Positions 18,497-27,554 of a DNA stretch of 64,000 bases are shown here, piece after piece. This DNA is from Pseudomonas sp. PD9R (lineage in GTDB: Bacteria > Pseudomonadota > Gammaproteobacteria > Pseudomonadales > Pseudomonadaceae): NCBI RefSeq assembly GCF_019200975.1, contig NZ_JAHTMR010000001.1, positions 823,400 to 887,399 of the forward strand, written 5' to 3'. Each line of letters begins with the position of its first letter. Within the stretch, counting starts at the first letter, position 1. A program made the translations under genes and the position numbers. The notes under the pieces are model-generated. The model made no database searches, was not told the DNA's origin, and worked only from the letters and a program-made list of their open reading frames with translations.

Positions 18497-18603
18497 CTGT
18501 AGGAACTGCCGAAGGCTGCGATCTTTTGATCTTGTTCTTTCTTCACGGCCGCAAAAGATCAAGAGCAAGATCAAAAGATCGCAGCCTTCGGCAGCTACTA
18601 CAG
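18497..18603. repeat. REP-type inverted repeat
   Basis: Bases 18497-18533 and 18567-18603 are facing 37-base copies of the CTGTAGGA...GATCTTTTGATCTT element with one or two mismatches. They lie between the sulfatase operator and the SDR-like gene. Confidence 0.88.
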
Positions 18604-18616
18604 TGATGTCGAAAGT

Positions 18617-19249
18617 TCAGATTCCAGGGCTGTCGATATGCAACACCGCGCCGGTCACGCTGGCGCCCGCGCCGCTGGCCAGCAACAACAAAGGCCCGTT
18701 GAGCTCTTGCAGGCCTGCACCTTTGCCTCGGCCGGCGGCGATGACGTTGACGCGAATACGATGCGGCGTCAGTGACTGGGCCATGGCACGGCTCATCCGG
18801 ATCAGGCTGCTGTTGGGCCGCAGGCAAGGGTTTGCCTCGACAATGGGGCGCGGGGGCGGATCGATGTTGACGATGCTGCCACCGCGCTCGGCCCTGATCA
18901 TGTGCAGGCTGGTGCAATGGACAATGTGATTGTTGAGGGCGATGTGCTCACGCTCGGCGCTGTTGTTGATCAACACGTCGACGCTGCCGAAGTGCGTCTG
19001 CACGGCTTCCAGCGCGGCTTCGATGCTCGGTCGCCGGGCGCTGTCGAGGCTGACAATCATGACTTCGCCACCGTCCCAGCGCAGGTCAGCGGCCAATTGC
19101 TCCAATTGCGATGGATGCTGCGCGCCGAGGGCTACGCGCGCGCCCGCCCCGCTGATCAGGCGGGCAAAATGCGCGCCTAGCCGCGTGGCGGCATCGGCCA
19201 CCAGAACCGTCTTGCCGGCCATGGAAAAGGGCTGCATGAGGTCGCTCAT
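18617..19249 (-). CDS. SDR-like protein lacking catalytic residues (pseudo-enzyme)
   Basis: A 210-residue protein with an SDR scaffold: MAGKTVLVADAATRLGAHFA, VDVLINNSAE, IVNIDPP, RIRVNVIAAG and a C-terminal SVTGAVLHIDSP. The cofactor motif TGxxxGxG is degenerate (ADAATRLG). Where the active-site YxxxK should stand it reads NSSLIRMSR, so neither Tyr nor Lys is present. The start overlaps the end of the TetR gene by four bases (ATGA), so the two are translationally coupled. It may be a non-catalytic partner or ligand sensor for the regulator, or a decaying gene; the frame is intact. Confidence 0.75.
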   Translation of the reverse strand: MSDLMQPFSMAGKTVLVADAATRLGAHFARLISGAGARVALGAQHPSQLEQLAADLRWDGGEVMIVSLDSARRPSIEAALEAVQTHFGSVDVLINNSAEREHIALNNHIVHCTSLHMIRAERGGSIVNIDPPPRPIVEANPCLRPNSSLIRMSRAMAQSLTPHRIRVNVIAAGRGKGAGLQELNGPLLLLASGAGASVTGAVLHIDSPGI

Positions 19250-19893
19250 GGACGAATCTCCATCGGTGCACTGCGGCGGGTTATGACGGTTCGCGGGACG
19301 GGCACCCGAGTCGCTGGAATGGGCACGGCACCGAGCATTTTCAGCACCAGATCCGAGTAGTGCCGGATGAGGTCATCGACACCCCAGCGACCGTCGGCCC
19401 TGTACCAGACACAGGCGTGGGTGAGCATATTGAACAGTGTGCGCGCCATCAGTTTGGGTTCGGCGCAACTGAGCGAACCCTCCTTGACGCCTTGCTCGAG
19501 CAGTTCCTGCAAGGCTTTCAGATAGAGGCGACGAGCCTGACGAACCAACTCCAGGTCGTCGTTATCCAGACTTCTGAATTCCAGATTGCCAAGCCGCGAT
19601 TCGTCCTGATGCTCCAGGTGATAGCGCACGTGGCAAGCAATGAAGGCGAGCAGTTTCACATCGGCAGTGGAATTTTTCTTTGGCCGGCAACGTGCCCATT
19701 CCCGAGACAAGCCCTGAAAGTATTCCAGAATCAGTTCCAGCAGCAGTTCGTTTTTGCTTTTGTAATAGATGTACAGCGTCGAAGCGTTGATACCTGCTTC
19801 AGCCGCGAGTTGGCGAAGGCTCATTGCTCCATAGCCGTTCCGCGAGATCAGTTTGATGGCGGCCAGGCGGATGTTGATTTCAGTCATGTTCAT
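19246..19893 (-). CDS. TetR-family transcriptional regulator
   Basis: About 215 residues. The N-terminal TetR HTH reads IRLAAIKLISRNGYGAMSLRQLAAEAGINASTLYIYYKSK, and a helical ligand-binding domain follows. I start at ATG 19893 (MNMTEINIR) after AGGATC; the frame is open further upstream but those residues are not TetR-like. It lies 139 bases downstream of the FabG-like SDR on the same strand, with REP units between them. The family often senses acyl-CoA in such clusters, so it may repress parts of the island. Confidence 0.88.
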   Translation of the reverse strand: MNMTEINIRLAAIKLISRNGYGAMSLRQLAAEAGINASTLYIYYKSKNELLLELILEYFQGLSREWARCRPKKNSTADVKLLAFIACHVRYHLEHQDESRLGNLEFRSLDNDDLELVRQARRLYLKALQELLEQGVKEGSLSCAEPKLMARTLFNMLTHACVWYRADGRWGVDDLIRHYSDLVLKMLGAVPIPATRVPVPRTVITRRSAPMEIRP

Positions 19894-19910
19894 GGTGTGA
19901 TCCTGCGGTC

Positions 19911-20025
19911 CTGTAGGAGCGAGCTCGCTCGCGTTGGACGTCAACGATGACGCGTGCTTTCTGGTTTAACGCGACGTCCTCAAGTTACTCGTCGGAACGC
20001 CGCCCGGAGCAAGCTCGCTCCTACA
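19911..20025. repeat. Pair of REP units facing each other
   Basis: CTGTAGGAGCGAGCTCGCTCGCG at 19911-19933 and GAGCAAGCTCGCTCCTACA at 20007-20025 face each other about 73 bases apart in the gap between the SDR and TetR genes. Confidence 0.7.
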
Positions 20026-20031
20026 ATTCGC

Positions 20032-20856
20032 TTATTGCAGGTCGCCGGCGACAGCGATGGTTTGCGCGGTGATGTAGTTCGATTCCGGCGAGCAGAACAG
20101 GTACACGGCGTCCGCTGCTTCTTTCACGGTGCCCGGGCGACCCAATGGGTTGCGCTGGGCAAACGACTTGGCCGCTTCCGGGCTGATGCCGACACGGATG
20201 TCACGGCCTTCGATTTGTACGGTGGCGCCAGCATGGGCGTCGGCGCTGGTCATGCGGGTTTCGATGAAACCGAACGCCACGGCGTTGACGTTGACCTTGA
20301 ACCGGCCCCATTCACGCGCCAACGCACGGGTCATGCCGAGCACACCGGCCTTGGCCGACGAGTAGTTCATCTGCCCGGCGTTGCCCTTCAGGGCCGAAAC
20401 CGACGAGATGTTGACCACTTTGCGGAACACTTCGCGCTCTGCTGCGGCATCGGCCTGGGCCTGTGCCTTGATGATCGGGTAAGCCGCACGCAGGATGCGG
20501 AACGGTGCGGTCATGTGGCAGTCGAGAATCGCGTACCACTGCTCATCAGTCATCTTCTGGATCACGTCATCCCAGGTGTAACCAGCATTGTTGACGATGA
20601 TGTCGATGCCGCCAAAGTTGTCCATCGCGGTCTTGATGTAGCGGTCACCGAAGTCCGGGGCGCTGACGTTGCCGTGGCACACGGCGGCTTCGCCACCCAT
20701 CTTGCGAATCAGTTCTGCGGTCTCGTGGGCCGGGTCGGCGTCAAGGTCGTTGATCACGATGCGCGCGCCTTCGCTTGCCAGTTTCAGGGCGATCTGCTGG
20801 CCGATGCCGCGACCGGAACCGGTGACCAGTGCGACTTTGCCTTCGAGTTTTGCCAT
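20032..20856 (-). CDS. SDR, 3-hydroxyacyl-CoA dehydrogenase type (FabG/MFE-2-like)
   Basis: A 274-residue classical SDR. The NAD(P) motif is TGSGRGIG (about 12-19), then NNAGYTWDD, ISSVSALKG, and the catalytic YSSAKAG (about 165). It is longer than FabG, with an insert near 200-225. The sequence and neighbours resemble the SDR domain of multifunctional enzyme 2. The likely reaction is NAD+ oxidation of a 3-hydroxyacyl-CoA. It is the last beta-oxidation gene of the - strand operon 24140 to 20032, 30 bases after the MaoC gene. Confidence 0.87.
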   Translation of the reverse strand: MAKLEGKVALVTGSGRGIGQQIALKLASEGARIVINDLDADPAHETAELIRKMGGEAAVCHGNVSAPDFGDRYIKTAMDNFGGIDIIVNNAGYTWDDVIQKMTDEQWYAILDCHMTAPFRILRAAYPIIKAQAQADAAAEREVFRKVVNISSVSALKGNAGQMNYSSAKAGVLGMTRALAREWGRFKVNVNAVAFGFIETRMTSADAHAGATVQIEGRDIRVGISPEAAKSFAQRNPLGRPGTVKEAADAVYLFCSPESNYITAQTIAVAGDLQ

Positions 20857-20886
20857 GGAGTGTTGCTCCTCAATTATTGGGTTTGT

Positions 20887-21303
20887 TTACAGAGCGATCA
20901 CGGCGTCACCAACAATCTTGGTCTCGCCGTATTGGTTGGTGGTGCGCACTTCGACCTTGATGCGTTGTTCGCCCTCGAACTCGAAACGGTCGACGACGGT
21001 GCCGCTGCAGGTGATCTGATGGCCCAGGTGCGTGATGCCCAGAAAGCGCACACCGAACTCGCGCAACTGACGCTGATCGACCCACTGGGTCAGCAGGCGG
21101 CCGAGATAGGCCATCGACAACATGCCGTGGGCAAACACATCGGTCATACCGGCCTTGCGTGCGTAATCGGTGTCGATGTGAATGGCGTTGTGATCACCCG
21201 ACGCGCCGGCGAACAGCGCCAGGGTGGTGCGGTTGATCGGCGGCAGGGCCAGGGTTGGCAAGGTGTCGCCGACGTTGATTTTTTCCAGGCTTATGGCGTT
21301 CAT
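20887..21303 (-). CDS. MaoC-like (R)-specific enoyl-CoA hydratase subunit with catalytic dyad
   Basis: A 138-residue hotdog-fold protein. It carries the hydratase-2 motif ASGDHNAIHID with Asp and His (about residues 32-42) and AHGMLSMAYLG. It lies 14 bases after a partner hotdog gene that lacks this dyad (21318), so the pair probably forms a heteromeric hydratase, as with ChsH1/ChsH2 in steroid side-chain oxidation. It would hydrate the enoyl-CoA made by the dehydrogenase at 23001. Confidence 0.85.
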   Translation of the reverse strand: MNAISLEKINVGDTLPTLALPPINRTTLALFAGASGDHNAIHIDTDYARKAGMTDVFAHGMLSMAYLGRLLTQWVDQRQLREFGVRFLGITHLGHQITCSGTVVDRFEFEGEQRIKVEVRTTNQYGETKIVGDAVIAL

Positions 21304-21317
21304 CAGTGTTCTCCGCT

Positions 21318-21758
21318 TCAGCTATTGCGCTGTACAAGCACGCTGCGCAGGTCCGCGACGTGCTCACCGTGCTGATTGGTGACTCGGGTTTCGCGCACCA
21401 CAAATTCCAGTGCACCGCCTTTTTTGTCGTAGATGTCGGCGATGCGCACATCGAAGCGCAAGGTGTCACCGGCATAAGCCATGCGGTGGTAACGGAACGA
21501 CTCTTCACCGTGCAGGACGCGCGCAGGGACGATGCCCAACTCGTCTCGCCAGGCGTTCGACGGGATCTGGAATTCCAGCGAGAACAGAAAGGTCAGCGGC
21601 AGCGGCAGGCCCGGATAACCGGCGTCACGCGCCGCTTGCTCGTTGAAATAAACCGGATTGGTTTCCCCGATGGCCTTGGCAAAGAAGCGCAGTTGCCCGG
21701 CTTCGGCGGTGGCGAGGAAGGTGGGCAACTGTTTGCCAATATGCTTCTTGTCGATCAT
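21318..21758 (-). CDS. MaoC-like N-terminal hotdog protein (FAS1-like hydratase partner)
   Basis: A 146-residue hotdog protein of the MaoC N-terminal/FAS1-like type: FAKAIGETNPVYFNEQAARDAGYPGLPLPLTFLFSL. It lacks the Asp-His active dyad, as expected for the substrate-binding half of a double-hotdog hydratase. I start at ATG 21758, preceded by GGAGC; the upstream extension to 21986 overlaps the thiolase gene and is not family-like. It is followed by the catalytic partner at 20887. Confidence 0.82.
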   Translation of the reverse strand: MIDKKHIGKQLPTFLATAEAGQLRFFAKAIGETNPVYFNEQAARDAGYPGLPLPLTFLFSLEFQIPSNAWRDELGIVPARVLHGEESFRYHRMAYAGDTLRFDVRIADIYDKKGGALEFVVRETRVTNQHGEHVADLRSVLVQRNS

Positions 21759-21787
21759 CTGAATGGCTCCTGTGATTGCCGGCCGTG

Positions 21788-22972
21788 TCAGTTTTTCTGG
21801 AACACGGTCACCACGCAGGCGCCGCCCAGGCCGAGGTTGTGCTGCACTGCGATTCGCGCGTTCTGCACTTGGCGCTGTTCGGCGGTGCCGCGCAATTGGT
21901 GGGTCAGCTCGTAGCACTGGGCCAGACCGGTAGCACCCAACGGGTGGCCTTTGGAGAGCAGGCCACCGGACGGGTTGGTCACCCATTTGCCGCCGTAGGT
22001 GTTGTCGCCATCGTTGACCAGTTGCTCAGCGGCGCCCTCGGCGCACAAGCCCAGACCTTCGTAGGTCAGCAGTTCGTTCTGCGCGAAGCAGTCGTGTAGC
22101 TCGATCACGTCGATGTCTTTCGGGCCAATGCCAGCCTGGTTGTAAGCGATATCTGCCGCCATGCGCGTCATGTCGAAACCGACTACGCGGATCATGTCCT
22201 TGGCGTCGTAGGTACTTGGCAGGTCAGTGGTCAGCGCCTGGCCGGCGATCAGCACATCCGTGCGCAGGCCATGTTTTTTCGCGAAGGCTTCAGAGACCAC
22301 GATGGTGGCGGCGGCGCCGCAGGTCGGCGGGCAGGCCATCAGGCGGGTCATCACGCCTTCCCACAACATCGGCGCGGCCATGACTTCTTCGACGTTGACC
22401 ACGTTGCGGAACACCGCCAACGGGTTGTTGGCCGCATGACGACTGGCCTTGGCGCGGATCTTGGCGAAGGTTTCCAGTTGGGTGCCGTACTTTTGCATGT
22501 GCGCGTAGCCAGCGCCGCCGAACTGGCGGATGGCATTAGGCAAATCAGGCATGCCGATCAGTTCGTTGGCCAGCTCCAGGGCGCGCTCGGTGGCCGGTGC
22601 GCGGTCGCTCCAGGCGGATTTCAGTGCGCCGGGGTTCATCTGTTCGAAGCCAAAGGCCAGGGCGCAATCAACCACGCCGCTTTGTACGGCCTGACGCGCG
22701 AGGAACAGCGCGCTGGAACCGGTCGCGCAGTTGTTGTTGACGTTGATCAACGGAATGCCGGTCATGCCCACGCGGTACAGGGCTTTCTGGCCGCAGGTTG
22801 AATCGCCATAAACGTAACCGGCGTAGGCCTGCTGAATGTCGCTGAAGCGCAGCCCGCTATCGGCCAGGGCCTGGCGAATCGCCTGTTCACCCATGACGTC
22901 GTAGGGCTCGTTGGTCCCCGGTTTTTTGAACTGGATCATGCCGACGCCAGCAACGAACACTTTATTGCTCAT
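21788..22972 (-). CDS. SCP-x-type thiolase (lipid-transfer protein family), copy A
   Basis: A 394-residue thiolase-superfamily protein often labelled lipid-transfer protein. Catalytic Cys82 lies in NVNNNCATGSS. The C-terminal motifs ELHDCFAQNE (about 291) and GGLLSKGHPLGATGLAQ (about 340) supply the other active-site residues. SCP-x thiolases cleave 3-keto-2-methylacyl-CoA thioesters. There is no fused SCP2 domain and no DUF35 partner gene nearby. It lies 28 bases downstream of the acyl-CoA dehydrogenase in the - strand operon and has a close paralogue at 34508. Confidence 0.88.
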   Translation of the reverse strand: MSNKVFVAGVGMIQFKKPGTNEPYDVMGEQAIRQALADSGLRFSDIQQAYAGYVYGDSTCGQKALYRVGMTGIPLINVNNNCATGSSALFLARQAVQSGVVDCALAFGFEQMNPGALKSAWSDRAPATERALELANELIGMPDLPNAIRQFGGAGYAHMQKYGTQLETFAKIRAKASRHAANNPLAVFRNVVNVEEVMAAPMLWEGVMTRLMACPPTCGAAATIVVSEAFAKKHGLRTDVLIAGQALTTDLPSTYDAKDMIRVVGFDMTRMAADIAYNQAGIGPKDIDVIELHDCFAQNELLTYEGLGLCAEGAAEQLVNDGDNTYGGKWVTNPSGGLLSKGHPLGATGLAQCYELTHQLRGTAEQRQVQNARIAVQHNLGLGGACVVTVFQKN

Positions 22973-23000
22973 CGTATTTTTCCTTTTTTGTTTTTGAGGG

Positions 23001-24140
23001 TCAGAGCTTGCGCGCGATCATTTCGCGCATGACTTCACTGGTACCGCCGTAGATGCGATTGACGCGCATGTCGACGAAGGCGCGGGCGATCGGGTACTCC
23101 ATCATGTAGCCGTAGCCGCCGTGCAGCTGGACCATGTCGTCGATGCATTTCCACAGGGTTTCGGTGGTGTAGAGCTTGGCGATTGCCGCTTCTTCGAGGG
23201 TCAGGCGTCGGCGCATGTGCTCGCCCAGGTAGTAATCGACCATCACGCGCATGGCGCTGGCCTGGGCCTTGATGTCGGCGAGCTTGAATTTGCTGTTCTG
23301 GAAATCCCACACGGTCTGGTTGAAGGCTTTGCGGTCCTTCACGTACTCGATGGTTTGTTCCAGCAGGCGTTCCAGTTTGGCGGCGGCGGACACCGCGATG
23401 GAAAAGCGTTCCTGCGGCAGTTCACCCATCAGGTAGGTGAAGCCCAGGCCTTCCTCGCCGAGTCGGTTGCCGACCGGCACACGGACGTTGTCGAAGAACA
23501 GCTCGGCGGTGTCCTGCGCATGCTGGCCGACCTTGTCCAGTTTGCGCCCGTGCTTGAAGCCGGCGCGGTTGGCTTCCACGGCGATCAGGCTGATGCCTTT
23601 GGCGCCGGCGGCCGGGTCGGTCTTGCAGACGACGATCACCAGGTCGGCGGTCAGGCCGTTGCTGATGAAGGTCTTGCTGCCGTTGATCACATACTCGTCA
23701 CCATCGCGTACAGCGCTGGTGCGTACGGCCTTGAGGTCGCTGCCGGTGCCGGGTTCGGTCATGGCGATGGCCAGGATGATCTCGCCGGAGCAGATGCCTG
23801 GCAGCCACTTTTGCTTCTGTTCGTCATTGCCGCAACGGTTGATGTAAGGGGCAATGACGTCAGAGTGCATGCCGAAATAGGCACCGCTTACGCCAGCCCG
23901 GGCGAACTCTTCGTTGAACACCGCGCAGTGACCGAAATCGCCACCGCCACCGCCGTATTCGGTGGGCAGGGTGATGCCGAGCAAGCCTTCGCGGCCGGCC
24001 TTGAGCCAGGTTTCGCGGTCGACCTGGCCAGCTTTATCCCAGGCAGCCTGGCGCGGCAGACATTCACGTTCGAAAAAACGGCGCACGGTGGTGCGAAACA
24101 TTTCATGGTCGTCGCGAAAAACGGTTCGGGCGATATGCAC
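23001..24140 (-). CDS. Acyl-CoA dehydrogenase, copy A
   Basis: A 379-residue acyl-CoA dehydrogenase. The FAD/substrate motif is AIAMTEPGTGSDLKAVRT (about 124), the RQAFGxxI-like region reads KDRKAFNQTVWDFQ (about 280), and the catalytic Glu lies in YGGTSEVMREMIA near the C-terminus. I start at GTG 24140, preceded by GAGGAG, because the protein then matches the 379-residue paralogue at 33340 from end to end. It heads the - strand beta-oxidation operon. The palindrome at 24251-24267 lies 110 bases upstream. Confidence 0.9.
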   Translation of the reverse strand: MHIARTVFRDDHEMFRTTVRRFFERECLPRQAAWDKAGQVDRETWLKAGREGLLGITLPTEYGGGGGDFGHCAVFNEEFARAGVSGAYFGMHSDVIAPYINRCGNDEQKQKWLPGICSGEIILAIAMTEPGTGSDLKAVRTSAVRDGDEYVINGSKTFISNGLTADLVIVVCKTDPAAGAKGISLIAVEANRAGFKHGRKLDKVGQHAQDTAELFFDNVRVPVGNRLGEEGLGFTYLMGELPQERFSIAVSAAAKLERLLEQTIEYVKDRKAFNQTVWDFQNSKFKLADIKAQASAMRVMVDYYLGEHMRRRLTLEEAAIAKLYTTETLWKCIDDMVQLHGGYGYMMEYPIARAFVDMRVNRIYGGTSEVMREMIARKL

Positions 24141-24250
24141 GCAAGTCTCCTCAATGATCGCAGGGCCGGCGGGGACACGGCGCTGACACAAGGCGCGAGT
24201 TGCGCCTTTGAACTGAGGGTTACGATAGGCCTGTGGGCATGGCCGGAACG

Positions 24251-24267
24251 CCACCCGAGGCGGGTGG
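24251..24267 (-). promoter_or_regulatory. Putative operator (site 2) upstream of the acyl-CoA dehydrogenase operon
   Basis: CCACCCGAGGCGGGTGG, a palindrome with perfect 7-bp arms, 110 bases before the GTG start at 24140. It is a member of the seven-site family. Confidence 0.75.
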
Positions 24268-24304
24268 CACGGGCAAAAATCGCTGATTGAAGTGATGCAA
24301 TCCC

Positions 24305-24462
24305 TGTAGGGGCGAGCCTGCTCGCGAGGGCTCGGCACGCCCTCGAAGGGACAAGAAGATCAATAGCACGATCAAGATCAACAGATCGCAGCCTGCGGCA
24401 GCTCCTACATGGACAATGCGGGTCTATGTAGGAGCTGCCGCAGGCTGCGATCTGTTGATCTT
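24305..24462. repeat. REP cluster: one short unit plus a 37-bp perfect inverted repeat
   Basis: A GTAGGGGCGAGCCTGCTCGCGAG unit begins at 24305. Bases 24374-24410 and 24426-24462 are exact inverse copies of a 37-base element with a 15-base loop. This copy has GATCTGTTGATC where most others in the window have GATCTTTTGATC. Confidence 0.9.
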
Positions 24463-24528
24463 GCCATTACCGACTGACGCGATCTGGCGGATGAACCCTG
24501 ATCGAATTGTGGGAGCGAACCTGGGGTT

Positions 24529-27393
24529 TTATGGGCGGGTGTCGGCATCATCCCGGGATTCAAGATCACGCACTCGCGCCACCGCTTCATCGCGGCTGCT
24601 GACGCCGAGTTTGCTGTAGATATGGCTCAGGTGCCATTTTACGGTTTCCGGGGAAAGTCCCAGGGCTCGGGCGATTTTCTTGTTGGGCAGGGCTTGGGCG
24701 AGCAAGCGCACGACTTCGATTTCACGTTCGCTCAACGGCTCCATGCCGGCGGCGAGCGGTTTGCCCGTCGAGGCCGGGGAAGGTTTGTCCTTTTGCACGA
24801 CGGGTGCTGTGATGCGGGCTGCCTGCAGGCGCTCGACGTAGAACGCCAGAACCGGGTCCAGGTCTGTTTTGCTGGCGATGTCTGCGATCAGCGCCATCGC
24901 GTCGGGGTGGGCGTCGAGCAACGTGCGTAACAAGCCGAAGCGTTGCCCGCGTCGCAGCGCTTCCATGACATGTTCACGCGCAGCGTCCGTATTGCCGCGC
25001 TGAGTTTCGATCACCGCACTCACTACCAGCAGCCGCACGGTGCCGAGTTGGCGGCGGTGCCGTTCACAGGTTTCGATCAGTTGTTCAATGCGCTTCAAAG
25101 CGCCGTCCAGATCACCCTGGAACAGTTGTAAACGCGCTCGCGCATTCTCGGTCAGGATGTAGATTTCCTTGAGCGCACTTTGCCCGGCATCCGGGTGGCG
25201 AGCGTCGATGGTTTCCAGACGCGCCAGTTTGGCTTGCGCCTTTGTCGTCTCACCGAGCATCAATAGCCACCAGACCTGCCAGGTCAGGCAATAGGCTTGC
25301 AGGCGATCAAGGCCAAGTTTGATCGCGTACTCGTCAAGCCGTTCGACAAACGCCAGTGCCTCCTGGTGGTTGCCCGCCAGCCATTGCACATTCCACAGCA
25401 CCTGCAGAACGCGCAGCACTGAATCCGGGATCGAGATCCTCTCCAGAATATCGATCCAGTCCGACAGCAATTTGAACGCCGCGTCGACCTCGTTGGTTTC
25501 GTACAGCACCTCACCCAACAGGGCCGCGGAAAGGTACGTCGCGTCGGTCCCGGCCTTGCCGCAGTGAGTGGCTTCGTGCAGCACGTCGCGGTACACCCTT
25601 TCGGCCTGTTTCATCTGGCCTTCGAGGGCGTGGCTCAAGCCGATCATGCAGCGCCCTTGAAGACTGCCGGCCGTTGTTCCCAGGAGAGGTTCGCCATTGA
25701 TCAGCAGCGCAGGACGATCGAGTTGCACCTGACGGGCCTTTTCATATTCGCCACGGTGCATGTACAGCCAGGACAGGATATTGGCGCATGAGCCTATGGC
25801 AACGCTGTTGCTGCCTGGCGGCGGGTTGAGCAGTTGTGGCAGAACGCTCATCGCCGCATCAGTGTCATCGCGTTGCAGCGCCAGAGACGCACGCAGCAGT
25901 GCGATCATGAAACGATCATGGACGTCACTCTCGGGGACGTCGTCGAACAGTTGATCGAGACTGGTGGCGCAGGCCGTGAAGTCCCGCGCATAGAGTTGCA
26001 TCCGGGCCTTGAGGATGCGCAGTTTGACCCGTGCCTGTACTTGCTCGACCGGCAGCAGTCGAACCAATTCGATCAACATGCGCAGGTCGCCATGGGCATA
26101 CAGCGCTTCGGCGTGCTGCTCAACCAGGTCGGCGGCCGAATCAGGATCGCCGGCCATCACGGCGTGATGAACCGCCTCATCCAGATGGTTGTGGTCGCGG
26201 AACCAGGCCCACGCCCGTGCGTGCACCACCTGTTGTTCGGCCGTGCTGCGCGAATCGAAATACTTGAGCAGCGTTTCGCGTAACAGCGGGTGCAGGCGAT
26301 ACCAGGTTTCACGTTCGGCGTTGTCCACCGGGATCAGGAACAGGTTGTCCCGTTCCAGACGCGTCAACAGCGCGTTGGCCCTGCCGACCGCATCCGGATT
26401 GCCGGTCAGCGCGGCGCATAACGAAGCGCAAAAGCGGTTGCAGACGGCCATGAGCAGCATCAGATCCAGATCCGTCGGCGACAGATGGGACAGCACCTCG
26501 ACCTCGAAAAAACGGGCGAAAGCCTGATCGTCCCGTACCTGCGTCTGCACCGACGCGGTACCTGCGGCCGGGGCCGGACGATTTTTTTTGCGGCTGACCG
26601 CCAGCAACTGCAGCCCGGCCACCCAGCCGTCCGTCAGTTCATGCATCTGCCTGGCATCGAGGGCATCGATATCGCCCAACTGCGCCTTGAGAAACGCTTC
26701 GGACTCAACCGGCGTAAAGCGCAGATCGCGCAAGTTCAGCTCCAGCACCAGGTCCTGACTGCGCAAGCGCGCCAGGGACAATGGCACGGCACTGCGTGAT
26801 ACCAGCGCCAGGTGCAGGTTGGGCGGTGCGTAATCGATCAGCCATTGCAGGGCCTGATGAATGCCCACGTCGGTCAGGTGGTGCAAGTCGTCGAGTACCA
26901 GCACCAGTTCGCGGGAACGGCTGGCAATGCTGCGCACCAGGGTGATGACCGCGCGTTCCACCGCTTCACTGTCGATACCCCGACCTTCCAGCTGGGTCGC
27001 TTCGTGGACGATGTTCGGGTCGATCTGGCCGAGGCTGGCCAGCAAGTAGTCGAGAAATCGCGTCAGTTCGTTGTCGTCGGCAGACAGTGTCAACCAGGCC
27101 ACATCGAAACCCAGTGGTAAAAGCGCCTGTCGCCAGGCGATCAGCGTCGAGGTCTTGCCGCAGCCTGCCGGGCCCTTGAGCACAATGCAGCGCTGGCGGC
27201 GTGCCTTGAGCATCTGGTCCTGCAACCGTTCGCGGGAAATCAGGCGCCCGGCACTGCGTGGCGGGATCAGTTTGGTACTGACAATCGGCGACTGAGTCGG
27301 ATTTAGGGCCTGACTGGCGGGCGTGTCCGGTGTTTTGGACTTGCGGGGTTTGTCCATGGGGCTGTCCGAATCTTTTTTGTTATGGGAGTGCAT
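24529..27393 (-). CDS. LuxR/MalT-type ATP-dependent transcriptional activator 1
   Basis: A large STAND-type regulator of about 954 residues. A Walker A motif, [10 protein letters not shown], lies near the N-terminus, then [10 protein letters not shown] (Walker B), a long helical TPR-like region, and a C-terminal LuxR HTH ([45 protein letters not shown]). MalT-type proteins bind an inducer and ATP and then activate transcription. I start at ATG 27393; 27357 is also possible, and the open frame to 27597 would overlap the divergent racemase gene. A copy of the palindrome lies between the two genes, so it may control both itself and the catabolic genes. Confidence 0.88.
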   Translation of the reverse strand: MHSHNKKDSDSPMDKPRKSKTPDTPASQALNPTQSPIVSTKLIPPRSAGRLISRERLQDQMLKARRQRCIVLKGPAGCGKTSTLIAWRQALLPLGFDVAWLTLSADDNELTRFLDYLLASLGQIDPNIVHEATQLEGRGIDSEAVERAVITLVRSIASRSRELVLVLDDLHHLTDVGIHQALQWLIDYAPPNLHLALVSRSAVPLSLARLRSQDLVLELNLRDLRFTPVESEAFLKAQLGDIDALDARQMHELTDGWVAGLQLLAVSRKKNRPAPAAGTASVQTQVRDDQAFARFFEVEVLSHLSPTDLDLMLLMAVCNRFCASLCAALTGNPDAVGRANALLTRLERDNLFLIPVDNAERETWYRLHPLLRETLLKYFDSRSTAEQQVVHARAWAWFRDHNHLDEAVHHAVMAGDPDSAADLVEQHAEALYAHGDLRMLIELVRLLPVEQVQARVKLRILKARMQLYARDFTACATSLDQLFDDVPESDVHDRFMIALLRASLALQRDDTDAAMSVLPQLLNPPPGSNSVAIGSCANILSWLYMHRGEYEKARQVQLDRPALLINGEPLLGTTAGSLQGRCMIGLSHALEGQMKQAERVYRDVLHEATHCGKAGTDATYLSAALLGEVLYETNEVDAAFKLLSDWIDILERISIPDSVLRVLQVLWNVQWLAGNHQEALAFVERLDEYAIKLGLDRLQAYCLTWQVWWLLMLGETTKAQAKLARLETIDARHPDAGQSALKEIYILTENARARLQLFQGDLDGALKRIEQLIETCERHRRQLGTVRLLVVSAVIETQRGNTDAAREHVMEALRRGQRFGLLRTLLDAHPDAMALIADIASKTDLDPVLAFYVERLQAARITAPVVQKDKPSPASTGKPLAAGMEPLSEREIEVVRLLAQALPNKKIARALGLSPETVKWHLSHIYSKLGVSSRDEAVARVRDLESRDDADTRP

Positions 27394-27451
27394 TGAATCC
27401 AATCGAGTGTAACGCACGGACGGCAAGTCATGGCTGGGTGTTTGGCATCCG

Positions 27452-27468
27452 CCACCCGATGTGGGTGG
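27452..27468. promoter_or_regulatory. Putative operator (site 3) between regulator 1 and the racemase operon
   Basis: CCACCCGATGTGGGTGG lies 58 bases before the regulator start (27393, - strand) and 86 bases before the racemase start (27555, + strand), so it could serve both. Confidence 0.75.
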
Positions 27469-27554
27469 TGGTCGCAGGTTAAGGGCTTGATTAACTGGAC
27501 CGCACAAAATAGGGGTGCTGCCTGGCGCTCCGTCAGAACAATGGAGCGGCGGTA

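Noticed and set aside
16658..18502. 614-codon open frame on the + strand opposite the sulfatase gene
   Set aside because: It mirrors the sulfatase codons, has no family motifs or ribosome site, and the sulfatase active site on the other strand is unmistakable.
19954..21375. 473-codon frame spanning the SDR and MaoC genes on the + strand
   Set aside because: It runs antisense through two well-supported genes and their intergenic REP DNA.
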